Below are positions 16,891-25,915 of a stretch of DNA of 64,000 nt, piece by piece. A program made the translations under genes and the position numbers. Source of the DNA: Pseudoduganella rivuli (lineage in GTDB: Bacteria > Pseudomonadota > Gammaproteobacteria > Burkholderiales > Burkholderiaceae_D). The stretch covers positions 1 through 64,000 of the forward strand of contig NZ_WKJJ01000017.1 of NCBI RefSeq assembly GCF_009674485.1. The letters run 5' to 3'. The notes under the pieces are model-generated. The model ran no database searches and had not been told where the DNA came from. It saw nothing but the letters and a program-made list of their open reading frames with translations. The first letter of the stretch is position 1. Each line of letters opens with the position of its first letter.

Positions 16891-17619
16891 TTACTTGCCT
16901 TCCTTCGCGGCGGCGGCCTTGGCTGCTGCGGCGGCGGCTTCAGCTTTGGCGGCGGCCGCTTCGGCCTTCTTGCGGGCCTTTTCAGCCCGTTCCGCCATGC
17001 GTTCGGCGACGCGGGTGCGGCGGCGTTCCGATTCCACCTGTTTCTTTTCAAAGGCCGCCACGTTTTCCGCACGCTTTGGCGCGTCCTGCGCTTCCTGCTG
17101 CTGGCGGCGGCGCTCCCTGGCGTCGTGCTCGGCCTGGCGCTGTTCCTGCGTCAGGCCGGGCTTGGCGGTCGGCCCGGTGGCGGCATGTTCGATGTGCGGG
17201 CGCTGCGGCGCGGCCGCGCGCCGCGCATCTTCTTCCGTGTCCTTCTTCATGCGCTCGGCCAATTCCGCATCGCGCTTGTCGACGGCGCTCTGGCGCTTGA
17301 AACGGTTGGCTTCCACTTCCACCGCGCGCAAGCCCGACAGCGCCACGCGGCGCTTTTCCTTGGCTTCATCGAGGCAATGGTTGACGAAGAATTTTTCGTT
17401 GCAGACCTGCTCGTCGGCGGCATATTGCTGGTGCACCTTGGCGCGCGCGGCGGCCACTTCGGCCAGCCGCGCATCGGCCTGCTCGACCGTGTGCGTCAGC
17501 GGCACTTCCGGCGCGTGCAGCACGGGGCGGCCGATGTCCTGCGCCGGCGCGGCGCCCGCCATGCAGAAAAGTACGGCAGCGGCAGCCACCGTGCGGAGGT
17601 AATACTTGGGCTTCGTCAT
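16891..17619 (-). CDS. secreted Ala/Lys/Arg-rich coiled-coil protein of unknown function
   Basis: A 242-aa protein with a signal peptide (RTVAAAAVLFCMAGAAPAQ) and a mature part that is almost entirely charged helix, with many Arg/Lys/Glu/Gln residues and two cysteines (VCNEKFFVNHC). The tail is nearly pure Ala/Lys (KAEAAAAAAKAAAAKEGK), a low-complexity sequence similar to those of TolA-like or periplasmic coiled-coil proteins. The ATG at 17619 opens the signal peptide; the frame itself runs to 17997. Homologues annotated as hypothetical occur next to zapE in related genomes, which is recollection rather than a search. Function unknown. Confidence 0.7.
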   Translation of the reverse strand: MTKPKYYLRTVAAAAVLFCMAGAAPAQDIGRPVLHAPEVPLTHTVEQADARLAEVAAARAKVHQQYAADEQVCNEKFFVNHCLDEAKEKRRVALSGLRAVEVEANRFKRQSAVDKRDAELAERMKKDTEEDARRAAAPQRPHIEHAATGPTAKPGLTQEQRQAEHDARERRRQQQEAQDAPKRAENVAAFEKKQVESERRRTRVAERMAERAEKARKKAEAAAAKAEAAAAAAKAAAAKEGK

Positions 17620-17687
17620 CCTGATGTGTTCTCCAGTCGAATGGCCGACAGTATAACGGTTCGGGCGCCCTCCCCGCCCTTTCCCTG

Positions 17688-18785
17688 TCACGACAGGGCG
17701 TCGGCCGCCTTGCGCTGTTCCTTGTCCATATATTCGCGCGACTGCATTTCCACGATGCGCGACACGGTGCGGTGGAATTCGTTGGCCAGCGTGCCCGCCG
17801 TGTACAGCTCTTCCGGCTCCACTTCGGCCGACATCAGCAATTTCACCTTCTGGTCGTAAAACACGTCGATCAGCCACGTGAAGCGGCGCGCCTCGGACGA
17901 CATGGCGGCCGACATCATCGGGATGCCGGACAGGATCACGGTGTGGAAGCGGCTGGCGATCTCCAGGTAATCGTTTTGCGAACGGGGGCCGCCGCACAAG
18001 GTGGCGAAGTCGAACCAGATGATGGAGCCGGCGCGGCGCAACGCGCGGATATCGCGGTTTTCAATCGAGATCACGGGATTTTCATCCGCCGTCTCGGCGA
18101 TCCGCGCATACGCGTGGCGCAACTGCTCGTCGGTCGCCGCATTGAGCGGCGTGTAATACGACTCGACCTGTTCCAGCGCGCGCCCCCGGTAATCGACGCC
18201 GGCATCGACGTTCAGCACGTCGAGCTTGTCCTTCAGCAGCGCGATGGTCGGCAGGATGCGGTCGCGGTGCAAGCCATCCGGGTACAAGGTCGACGGTTCA
18301 TAGTTCGACGTCATGATGAACGACACGCCATTGTCGAACAGCGCCGACAGCAGGTTGTACATGATCATCGCGTCGGCCACGTCGGAAATGTGGAATTCGT
18401 CGAAGCAGATCAGGCGGTATTTTTTCGCCACGTTGCGCGCCACTTCCTGCAGCGGATCGGCCACGCCGCGCAACTCGTCGAGCTGGCGGTGGATATCGCG
18501 CATGAATTCGTGGAAGTGCAAACGTGTCTTGCGCACCAGCGGCACCACGGAATAAAAGCTGTCCATCAGGAAGGACTTGCCGCGGCCCACGCCGCCCCAC
18601 ATGTAGACGCCGCGCGGTGGCGTGGGACGGTTGATGAAGCGCTTGAAACTGTTGGAGCGCAGGGCCTTGTATGCGGCCCACTCGTCATAGCAGGCTTGCA
18701 GCCGGTCGACGGCGCGCTGTTGCGCGGCGTCGGCCTTGAAATCGCGCTGGGTCAGCGCGTGTTGGTAGAACTCTTGGACGTTCAT
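17688..18785 (-). CDS. zapE: cell division protein ZapE (AFG1-like ATPase)
   Basis: A 365-aa P-loop ATPase of the AFG1/ZapE family, which acts at the division ring. It has Walker A GGVGRGKSFLMD (about residues 64-75), Walker B LICFDEFHISD, sensor-like MTSNYEP, and a C-terminal YDQKVKLLMSAEV segment. The length is typical. The ATG at 18785 begins MNVQEFYQHAL. It lies downstream of the lpdA terminator, and zapE after the 2-oxoglutarate dehydrogenase genes is the usual betaproteobacterial order. Confidence 0.93.
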   Translation of the reverse strand: MNVQEFYQHALTQRDFKADAAQQRAVDRLQACYDEWAAYKALRSNSFKRFINRPTPPRGVYMWGGVGRGKSFLMDSFYSVVPLVRKTRLHFHEFMRDIHRQLDELRGVADPLQEVARNVAKKYRLICFDEFHISDVADAMIMYNLLSALFDNGVSFIMTSNYEPSTLYPDGLHRDRILPTIALLKDKLDVLNVDAGVDYRGRALEQVESYYTPLNAATDEQLRHAYARIAETADENPVISIENRDIRALRRAGSIIWFDFATLCGGPRSQNDYLEIASRFHTVILSGIPMMSAAMSSEARRFTWLIDVFYDQKVKLLMSAEVEPEELYTAGTLANEFHRTVSRIVEMQSREYMDKEQRKAADALS

Positions 18786-18808
18786 GACATTTTGCCTTCA
18801 CACGGGCA

Positions 18809-18853
18809 CAAAAAAAGCCGGACGGGGTGCAATGCGCAGCCCGCGTCCGGCCT
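18809..18853 (-). terminator. rho-independent terminator after lpdA
   Basis: Read on the minus strand, GCCGGACG (from 18851) pairs with CGTCCGGC (to 18817) and a run of seven Ts follows (18816-18809 on the plus strand are As). It sits 15 bases past the lpdA stop and separates the odhAB-lpdA unit from zapE. Confidence 0.9.
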
Positions 18854-18867
18854 TTGATTAGCTCAGC

Positions 18868-20301
18868 TTAGAAATTCAGCGTGCGCTTGTCGATTGCCAG
18901 TGCGGCTTCCTTGGTCGCTTCCGACAGCGACGGGTGGGCGTGGCAGATGCGGGCGATGTCTTCCGCCGATGCCTTGAACTCCATCGCCACCACGGCTTCG
19001 GAAATCAGTTCCGATGCCATTGGGCCGATGATGTGCACACCCAGGATTTCGTCGGTGACGGCGTGGGCCAGGAATTTCACCATGCCCGACGTGTCGCCCA
19101 GCGCGCGTGCGCGGCCGTTGGCCAGGAACGGGAAGGTGCCGGCCTTGTACTGCACGCCTTCGGCTTTCAGCTGCTGTTCGGTCTTGCCGACCCACGCGAT
19201 TTCCGGCGACGTGTAGATCACCCATGGAATCGTGTCGAAGTTGGTGTGGCCATGCTGGCCGGCGATACGCTCGGCCACGGCTACGCCTTCTTCTTCCGCC
19301 TTGTGCGCCAGCATCGGGCCGCGCACGACGTCGCCCACCGCCCACACGTTCGGCAGGTTGGTCTTGCAGTCGCCGTCCACGGCAATGAAGCCGCGCTCGT
19401 CCAGCGACAGGCCGACTTTGTCGGCGCCCAGGCCGTTGGTGTTCGGCGTGCGGCCGATCGACACGATCAGCTTGTCGAACACGGCGGTCACGGCTTCGCC
19501 CTTGGCGTCAGCGTATTCCACGGTGACGTTGTTGTCGCCCTTGGTCACGCTGTTGATCTTGCAGCCCAGGGAGATGGCCAGGCCCTGCTTGGTGAACAGC
19601 TTGTGCGCTTCTTTGGCGATTTGCTCGTCGACGGCGCCCAGGAAGGTCGGCAGGCCTTCCAGCACGGTGACTTTCGAGCCCAGGCGGCGCCATACGGAAC
19701 CCATTTCCAGGCCGATCACGCCGGCGCCGATCACGCCCAGGTTGGCAGGCACGGCGTCGATCGCCAGCGCGCCGGTGTTCGACAGGATCAGTTTTTCATC
19801 GAAGTCCGCGCCTGGCAGTGCACGGGCGTTGGAACCGGTCGCCACGATGACTTGCTTGGCGTTGATGGTTTCTTCGGTCTTGCCGGTGATGGCGATCGGA
19901 TAGCCTTCGGCGCCCGCGGCGCCGGCGAATGCGCCGCGGCCGTGGAAGAAGGTCACCTTGTTTTTCTTGAACAGGTACAGGATGCCGTCGTTGTTTTGCT
20001 TGACGACGTTATCCTTGCGCTTGACCATCTGGCCCAGGTTCAGCGACAGGCCTGCCACGTCGATGCCGTGCTCCTTGAACGCATGGCCGGCGTGCTCGTA
20101 GTGTTCGGACGATTGCAGCAGCGCTTTCGATGGAATGCAGCCCACGTTGGTGCAGGTGCCGCCTGGCGCGGGGCCGCCTTTTTCGTTGGTCCACTCATCG
20201 ATACAGGCCACCGAGAAACCCAGCTGCGCTGCGCGGATCGCGGCGATGTAGCCGCCAGGACCTGCGCCGATTACGACGACGTCAAATTGTTTGTTGCTCA
20301 T
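18868..20301 (-). CDS. lpdA: dihydrolipoyl dehydrogenase (E3)
   Basis: FAD/NAD flavoprotein that reoxidises the dihydrolipoyl group of the 2-oxoglutarate (and possibly pyruvate) dehydrogenase complex. It shows the FAD motif VVIGAGPGGYIAA, the redox-active disulfide GGTCTNVGCIPSK (Cys50 and Cys55), the NAD motif VIGAGVIGLEMGSVWRRLG, VGDVVRGPMLAHKAEEEG and the C-terminal CHAHPSLSEA catalytic His region. At 477 aa it is full length. It is the third gene of odhA-odhB-lpdA, separated from odhB by a hairpin element that may alter its expression relative to E1 and E2. Confidence 0.97.
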   Translation of the reverse strand: MSNKQFDVVVIGAGPGGYIAAIRAAQLGFSVACIDEWTNEKGGPAPGGTCTNVGCIPSKALLQSSEHYEHAGHAFKEHGIDVAGLSLNLGQMVKRKDNVVKQNNDGILYLFKKNKVTFFHGRGAFAGAAGAEGYPIAITGKTEETINAKQVIVATGSNARALPGADFDEKLILSNTGALAIDAVPANLGVIGAGVIGLEMGSVWRRLGSKVTVLEGLPTFLGAVDEQIAKEAHKLFTKQGLAISLGCKINSVTKGDNNVTVEYADAKGEAVTAVFDKLIVSIGRTPNTNGLGADKVGLSLDERGFIAVDGDCKTNLPNVWAVGDVVRGPMLAHKAEEEGVAVAERIAGQHGHTNFDTIPWVIYTSPEIAWVGKTEQQLKAEGVQYKAGTFPFLANGRARALGDTSGMVKFLAHAVTDEILGVHIIGPMASELISEAVVAMEFKASAEDIARICHAHPSLSEATKEAALAIDKRTLNF

Positions 20302-20372
20302 GTCTTAAATTCCCAATCAGTTTGAACGGCATGCAGCCCAGACCTGCCCCTTTGTAAAGACAGAGCGCAACG

Positions 20373-20449
20373 CGTAGGGTGGGTTCCACGAACCCGCCGC
20401 AGCGCAGCCGAGGTGCATGCAAGGCGGGTTTGTAAAACCCGCCCTACGG
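20373..20449. repeat. REP-like double hairpin between odhB and lpdA
   Basis: Two hairpins lie next to each other: GGTGGGTT-loop-AACCCGCC (20378-20398) and GGCGGGTT-loop-AACCCGCC (20423-20443). The outer ends also pair (CGTAGGGTGGGTT at 20373 with AACCCGCCCTACG up to 20449). Paired palindromes of this GTAGGG(T/C)GGGTT kind are widespread intergenic repeats in proteobacteria. Lying inside an operon it may stabilise or partly terminate the odhAB transcript. Copy number in this genome is unknown; no second copy was seen in the window. Confidence 0.7.
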
Positions 20450-20455
20450 AGTCAA

Positions 20456-21703
20456 TTACAGGTCCAGCAGCAGGCGCGATGGATCTTCCAGCGCGTCTTT
20501 CATTGCCACCAGGCCCAGCACTGCTTCGCGGCCGTCGATGATACGGTGGTCATACGACATGGCCAGGTAGTTCATCGGACGGATCACGATTTCGCCGTTT
20601 TCCACCACGGCGCGGTCCTTGGTCGCGTGCACGCCCAGGATGGCCGATTGCGGCGGGTTGATGATCGGGGTCGACAGCATGGAGCCGAAGGTGCCGCCGT
20701 TCGAGATCGAGAACGTGCCGCCGGTCAGGTCGTCCAAGGTCAGCTTGCCGTCCTTGGCTTTCTGGCCGAATTCACCGATTTTCTTTTCGATTTCAGCGAT
20801 CGACATCTGGTCGGCGTTGCGCAGGATCGGCACCACCAGGCCGCGTGGCGAACCCACTGCGATACCGATGTCGAAGTAGCCGTGGTAGACGATGTCGTTG
20901 CCGTCCACCGATGCGTTCAGGATCGGGTATTTCTTCAGTGCCGCAACAGCGGCCTTGACGAAGAACGACATGAAGCCCAGCTTGACGCCGTGCTCTTTCT
21001 CGAACTTGTCCTTGTACTTGTTGCGCAGGTCCATGACCGGCTTCATGTTCACTTCATTGAAGGTGGTCAGGATGGCGTTGGTCGATTGCGATTCCACCAG
21101 GCGCTCGGCGATACGTGCGCGCAGGCGGGACATCGGCACGCGCTCTTCCGGACGGTCGCCCAGGTTCAGGTTGCCGACCGGAGCGGCAACTTTTTGCAGC
21201 GCCGGCTTGGCGGCGGCTGGTGCGGCGGCTGGCGCCGGTGCGGCTTTCGGTGCGGCGGCGGCGGCCAGGGCGTCGCCCTTGGTCACGCGGCCATCCTTGC
21301 CGGTGCCGGCAACATTCGAGGCGGACAGGCCGGCTTCGGACAGGATCTTGGCGGCGGCAGGCATGGCCACGTCGCCCTTGTTGGCGGCGGCAGCGGCAGG
21401 TGCGGCGGCTGGCGCGGCGGCGGCAGGTGCGGCAGCGGCTGGAGCGGAGGCGCCGGCGGTTGCTTCGGTATCGATAATGGCAATCACTTCACCAGCAACC
21501 ACGGTTGCACCGTTGTCCTTCAGCACTTGCACGACCACACCGGCGCTTGGCGCCGGCAGTTCCAGCACGACTTTGTCGGTTTCGATGTCGATCATGTTTT
21601 CGTCGCGGGCGACGGCCTCGCCGACTTTCTTGTGCCAGGACAGCAGGGTCGCTTCAGCGACGGACTCGGACAGCTGGGGAACTTTAACTTCGATTTGTGC
21701 CAT
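20456..21703 (-). CDS. odhB: 2-oxoglutarate dehydrogenase E2, dihydrolipoyllysine succinyltransferase
   Basis: Core enzyme of the 2-oxoglutarate dehydrogenase complex (415 aa). The lipoyl domain carries the modified lysine in DIETDKVVLE (Lys44). A long Ala/Pro linker, a peripheral subunit-binding segment (AAKILSEAGLSASNVAGTGK) and the acyltransferase domain with the catalytic SYDHRIIDGREAV follow. The ATG at 21703 opens MAQIEVKVPQLSESV. It lies 93 bases downstream of odhA in the same transcription unit; the odhB-lpdA gap holds the REP-like element. Confidence 0.97.
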   Translation of the reverse strand: MAQIEVKVPQLSESVAEATLLSWHKKVGEAVARDENMIDIETDKVVLELPAPSAGVVVQVLKDNGATVVAGEVIAIIDTEATAGASAPAAAAPAAAAPAAAPAAAAANKGDVAMPAAAKILSEAGLSASNVAGTGKDGRVTKGDALAAAAAPKAAPAPAAAPAAAKPALQKVAAPVGNLNLGDRPEERVPMSRLRARIAERLVESQSTNAILTTFNEVNMKPVMDLRNKYKDKFEKEHGVKLGFMSFFVKAAVAALKKYPILNASVDGNDIVYHGYFDIGIAVGSPRGLVVPILRNADQMSIAEIEKKIGEFGQKAKDGKLTLDDLTGGTFSISNGGTFGSMLSTPIINPPQSAILGVHATKDRAVVENGEIVIRPMNYLAMSYDHRIIDGREAVLGLVAMKDALEDPSRLLLDL

Positions 21704-21796
21704 TTAAAAACTCCGTATCTTTCTCGTATCTATTTTTATGTACGGCTGCGCGCCGCCGCGCAATTTCACTTGCGGGCGGCGCGCTGCCTGTCGACA

Positions 21797-24652
21797 TTAC
21801 TTGGTCAGGATGAAGCCCTTCAGCTTCGAGAACGCCGTTTCCAGCAGCTCTTTTTGCTGGGCGTAGTGCTTGTCGTAGTAACCGACAGCCGGCGAAGCCG
21901 ATGCCGGACGACCGGCGTACGCCAGGCGCTGGCCCGATTCCAGGCTCTCAAAGATGTTGTGCTGGATCTGGAACCATGGGCCCTGGTTTTGCGGCTCATC
22001 CTGCGTCCACACCACTTCGGTCGCGTTCGGGAACTTTTTCAGTTCCGCTGCGAACGACTTGTGCGGGAACGGATACAGTTGTTCGACACGGATAATGGCG
22101 GTGTCAGCCTGGCCGCGCGCCTTGCGGGCGTTGACGATGTCGTAGTACACCTTGCCCGAGCAGGCGATCACGCGCTTGACTTTCTTGGCGTCGATCTTGT
22201 CGTCCACTTCACCGATCACGGTCTGGAACGCGCCCTTGGCCAGTTCGGTCAGCGGCGAACCCGCATCCTTGTTACGCAGCAGCGACTTCGGCGTCAGGAT
22301 CACCAGTGGTTTGCGGAACTGGCGCACCATCTGGCGGCGCAGCACGTGGAAGATCTGCGATGCGGTGGTCGGCTGCACCACTTGCATGTTGTTGTCCGCG
22401 CACAGTTGCAGGAAGCGCTCAGGACGGCACGACGAGTGCTCCGGGCCCTGGCCTTCGTAGCCGTGCGGCAGCATCATGACCAGGCCGGAAGCGCGGCCCC
22501 ACTTCACTTCGCCGGAGCTGATGAACTGGTCGATCACGACTTGCGCGCCGTTGACGAAGTCGCCGAACTGGGCTTCCCAGATCGTCAGCGTGTTTGGTTC
22601 GGCGGTCGAGTAGCCGTATTCGAAGCCCAGCACCGCCTCTTCGGACAGCACGGAGTCGATCACGGTGAACGGCGCCTGGCCTTCCGCGATGTTTTGCAGA
22701 GGAATGTAGGTGCCCGCATCCCAACGCTCACGGTTCTGGTCGTGCAGCACGGCGTGGCGGTGGGTGAAGGTGCCGCGGCCGGCGTCCTGGCCGGTCAGGC
22801 GCACTGCGTAGCCCGACGACACCAGCGATGCGAAGGCCAGGTGCTCGCCCATGCCCCAGTCCAGGTTGACTTCGCCTTTACCCATGTTGGCGCGGTCGGC
22901 CAGCACTTTTTCCACCAGCGAGTGAACTTTGAAACCTTCCGGCACGGTGGTGATACGGGTCGACAGGCGTTTCAGTTCCGTCATCGGCACGGCGGTGTCG
23001 GCCGAGTCGGTCCACTTGCGGTTCAGGAACGGCAGCCAGTCAACGGCGTACTTGTTCTTGAAGTTCGAGATCACCGGATCCACGGTGTGCTTGCCTGCAT
23101 CCATCGCGGCGCGGTAAGCGGCCACCATGACGTCGCCGCCGTCGGCAGCGATCACGCCCTGGGTTGCCAGCTTGTCCGCGTACAGCTTGCGGGTGCCCGG
23201 GTGGGTCGCGATCTTCTTGTACATCAGCGGCTGGGTCAGTGCCGGCGTATCCTGCTCGTTGTGGCCCAGTTTGCGGTAGCAGATGATATCGACAACGATG
23301 TCTTTCTTGAATTCCAGGCGGTAGTCCAGCGCGATTTGCGACGCCAGCACCACGGCTTCAGGATCGTCGGCGTTCACGTGCAGCACCGGCGCTTCGATCA
23401 TCTTCACGACGTCGGAGCAATAGATGGTCGAACGCGCGTCGCGCGGGTCGGACGTGGTGAAACCGATCTGGTTGTTGATGACGATGTGCACCGTGCCGCC
23501 CGTGCCGTAGCCGCGGGTCTGCGCCAGGTTCAGGGTTTCCATCACAACGCCCTGGCCGGCGAATGCCGCGTCGCCGTGCACCAGGATCGGCAGCACTTGC
23601 GCGCCTTGCGCATCGCCGCGGCGGTCCATACGGGCTTTCACGGAACCTTCGACCACCGGGTTGACGATTTCCAGGTGCGACGGGTTGAACGCCAGCGACA
23701 GGTGGACCGGGCCGCCCGCGGTGGAGATGTCGGACGAGAAGCCCTGGTGGTATTTCACGTCGCCGGCCGGCAGGTCTTCGGCGTGCTTGCCTTCGAATTC
23801 TTCGAACAGGTCTTTAGGCGCTTTGCCCAGGGTGTTGACCAGCACGTTCAGGCGGCCGCGGTGGGCCATGCCGATGACGATTTCCTGCACGCCTTTTTCG
23901 CCGGCGCGCTGGATGATTTCATCGATCGACGCGATGAACGTTTCGCCGCCTTCCAGCGAGAAGCGTTTCTGGCCGACGTACTTGGTATGGAGGTAGCGTT
24001 CCAGGCCTTCAGCGGCCGTCAGGCGCTCCAGGATATGCTTTTTCTTTTCAGCCGTGAAATTCGGGGTCGAGCGGATCGATTCCAGGCGTTCCTGCAGCCA
24101 GCGTTTTTCGGCCGGGTCGGAAATGTACATGTATTCCGCGCCCACCGAGCGGGTGTAGGTGTCGCGCAGGAATTGGGTCAGGTCGCGCAGCGAAGCGGTT
24201 TCCGGGCCGAAGTAGGTATTGGAGATGTTGAACACCGTGTCCTGGTCGGCGTCGGTGAAGCCGTAGAACGATGGTTCCAGTTCCGGGATGTTCGGACGTT
24301 CCTGGCGCTGCAGCGGGTCCAGGTTGGCCCAGCGCGAACCCAGGTAGCGGTAAGCGGCGATCAGCTGGGTGGCTGCCACGCGCTTGCGGCCCATGTCGGG
24401 GTCGGACGAGGCGATCACGGTGCGGATCGGGCCGGCTTTCGCGCGTTCGGCGAAGGAGGCGATCACGGACGAGTGAACCACGTCAGGCTTGTTGGAACCG
24501 TCGACGGCAGGCACGTGCTGCATGGCGTCGAAATAGGCGCGCCAATTGTCTGGCACGGAACCGGGGTTATCGAGGTACGCTTCGTACAGTTCTTCGACGT
24601 ACGGCGCATTCCCACCGAACAGATAGGAGTTGGACTGGCTTTGTTGCATCAT
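21797..24652 (-). CDS. odhA: 2-oxoglutarate dehydrogenase E1 component
   Basis: Thiamine-diphosphate-dependent decarboxylase of the TCA cycle, about 951 aa. The N-terminus SNSYLFGGNAPYVEELYEAY, the ThDP region with GMAHRGRLNVLVN, the metal-binding CYRKLGHNEQDTP, and the C-terminal MLPHGYEGQGPEHSS with QPTTASQIFHVLRRQ are all diagnostic. The frame opens at GTG 24661, but the ATG at 24652 has AAGGTGAG just upstream, which overlaps that GTG, and is the better start. It is first of odhA-odhB-lpdA. The 215-bp upstream region holds a possible sigma-70 promoter on the minus strand (TTGTTT, 18 bases, TATTCT). Confidence 0.96.
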   Translation of the reverse strand: MMQQSQSNSYLFGGNAPYVEELYEAYLDNPGSVPDNWRAYFDAMQHVPAVDGSNKPDVVHSSVIASFAERAKAGPIRTVIASSDPDMGRKRVAATQLIAAYRYLGSRWANLDPLQRQERPNIPELEPSFYGFTDADQDTVFNISNTYFGPETASLRDLTQFLRDTYTRSVGAEYMYISDPAEKRWLQERLESIRSTPNFTAEKKKHILERLTAAEGLERYLHTKYVGQKRFSLEGGETFIASIDEIIQRAGEKGVQEIVIGMAHRGRLNVLVNTLGKAPKDLFEEFEGKHAEDLPAGDVKYHQGFSSDISTAGGPVHLSLAFNPSHLEIVNPVVEGSVKARMDRRGDAQGAQVLPILVHGDAAFAGQGVVMETLNLAQTRGYGTGGTVHIVINNQIGFTTSDPRDARSTIYCSDVVKMIEAPVLHVNADDPEAVVLASQIALDYRLEFKKDIVVDIICYRKLGHNEQDTPALTQPLMYKKIATHPGTRKLYADKLATQGVIAADGGDVMVAAYRAAMDAGKHTVDPVISNFKNKYAVDWLPFLNRKWTDSADTAVPMTELKRLSTRITTVPEGFKVHSLVEKVLADRANMGKGEVNLDWGMGEHLAFASLVSSGYAVRLTGQDAGRGTFTHRHAVLHDQNRERWDAGTYIPLQNIAEGQAPFTVIDSVLSEEAVLGFEYGYSTAEPNTLTIWEAQFGDFVNGAQVVIDQFISSGEVKWGRASGLVMMLPHGYEGQGPEHSSCRPERFLQLCADNNMQVVQPTTASQIFHVLRRQMVRQFRKPLVILTPKSLLRNKDAGSPLTELAKGAFQTVIGEVDDKIDAKKVKRVIACSGKVYYDIVNARKARGQADTAIIRVEQLYPFPHKSFAAELKKFPNATEVVWTQDEPQNQGPWFQIQHNIFESLESGQRLAYAGRPASASPAVGYYDKHYAQQKELLETAFSKLKGFILTK

Positions 24653-24867
24653 CTTGCTCACCTTTCTTCGCGCTTCGCGAGGAATTAGCGGGTTAATCTA
24701 ACCTTCCGCGACACGGCCTGACCGGTTAGCGGATTGCATATCAAGTTGTGGGGGAAGGACCTGTAATTCGGTATTGCTATAAAACGGTCCCGTAGAATAG
24801 CACGCTGTCTTGAGACAAAACAACCAATAAATATAGAAAAATTGCGGCCTCGCGGGCATGTCAATGA

Positions 24868-25803
24868 CTAATTTTTAATAAATGGTATGCCCCGGTTTTC
24901 ATTTTCAAGCTGCCAATCCGGGTCGCCGGCGAACCAGTCCAGCAAGTGATCGAGCATGGTGCGCAAGGCCGGCGGCATGTGTTCGCGCGAGCTGTAAACG
25001 CCATACATGCCCAGCTGTTGCGGGCGGTAAGCGGGCAGCAGCTGGACCAGTTTACCGGCGCCGATCAGCGGCGCCGCGGCGAACCGGGGCTGCATGGCGA
25101 TCCCGGCGCCCTCGACTGCCGCCGCCAGCAGCGCCATCGATTCGTTCGACGACAGGTTGCCGCCGACGGCCGCCTGCATGCCCTCGCCACCATGGTCGAA
25201 GCGCCAGACACTCTTGCCAAAATAGGAATAAGTCAGGCAATTGTGCCGGGCCAGGTCATCGGGCGTGCGCGGCATGCCGCAACGCGTGATGTACGCGGGC
25301 GAGGCGACGATGACGGAATCGCAATCGCCCAGCCGGCGTGCGATCAGGCCCGGGTCCAGCTCATTGGTGATGCGGATGGCGAGGTCGATGCGCTGCTCGA
25401 CCAGGTTGACGGCGCGGTTGTCCACTTGCAGGTCGACGCTGACATTCGGGTATTTCAGCAGGTAAGCCGCCACCGCGCCGGCCAGCGCAGTCTGCGCCAG
25501 GAAGTGGGAACTGGCCAGCCGCAACAGCCCGTGCGGCGCGTCGGGGTCGCTCTGCCCTGCCGCCACCATGTCGTCGGCCACCGCCAGCATTTCGCGGCAG
25601 CGGCTCAGCGTGACTTCGCCGGCCGCCGTCAAGCTGATGCGGCGCGTGGTCCGGTGCAGCAGGCGCACGGCGCACCACTCCTCCATCTCGGCCAGGTAAC
25701 GCGTGACCATGGCGCGCGACATGTCCAGCGCGTCGGCGGCGGCGATCATGCTGCCCCGGTCGGCGATTTCCACAAAGACCCGCGCGGCGGTCAGCCTGTC
25801 CAT
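24868..25803 (-). CDS. LysR-family transcriptional regulator
   Basis: A 311-aa LysR regulator. The N-terminal winged helix-turn-helix (MDRLTAARVFVEIADRGSM, then AAADALDMSRAMVTRYLAEME and LLHRTTRRISLT) is followed by the substrate-binding domain (GLLRLASSHFLAQTALAGAV). A TTG at 25833 extends the frame, but the ATG at 25803 gives the standard family N-terminus. It is divergent from the metallo-beta-lactamase-fold gene at 25916, with about 110 bp between them, which is the usual position of a LysR regulator relative to its target. The effector is unknown. Confidence 0.9.
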   Translation of the reverse strand: MDRLTAARVFVEIADRGSMIAAADALDMSRAMVTRYLAEMEEWCAVRLLHRTTRRISLTAAGEVTLSRCREMLAVADDMVAAGQSDPDAPHGLLRLASSHFLAQTALAGAVAAYLLKYPNVSVDLQVDNRAVNLVEQRIDLAIRITNELDPGLIARRLGDCDSVIVASPAYITRCGMPRTPDDLARHNCLTYSYFGKSVWRFDHGGEGMQAAVGGNLSSNESMALLAAAVEGAGIAMQPRFAAAPLIGAGKLVQLLPAYRPQQLGMYGVYSSREHMPPALRTMLDHLLDWFAGDPDWQLENENRGIPFIKN

Positions 25804-25915
25804 ATGTTCGATCCATGCAATTAATCGTTGCAATTTACACTGTTTTTCGTACGAATGCCCGGCGGCACAATGGCGTCACTCAATCACCTCAGTCACTTCA
25901 ACAAGGACCGACACC

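Noticed and set aside
20417..24688. Very long open frame (1423 codons) on the plus strand across odhB and odhA.
   Set aside because: It is antisense to two firmly identified genes in a high-GC genome; its protein is His/Arg/Gln-rich with no domain pattern, so it is a shadow of codon bias.
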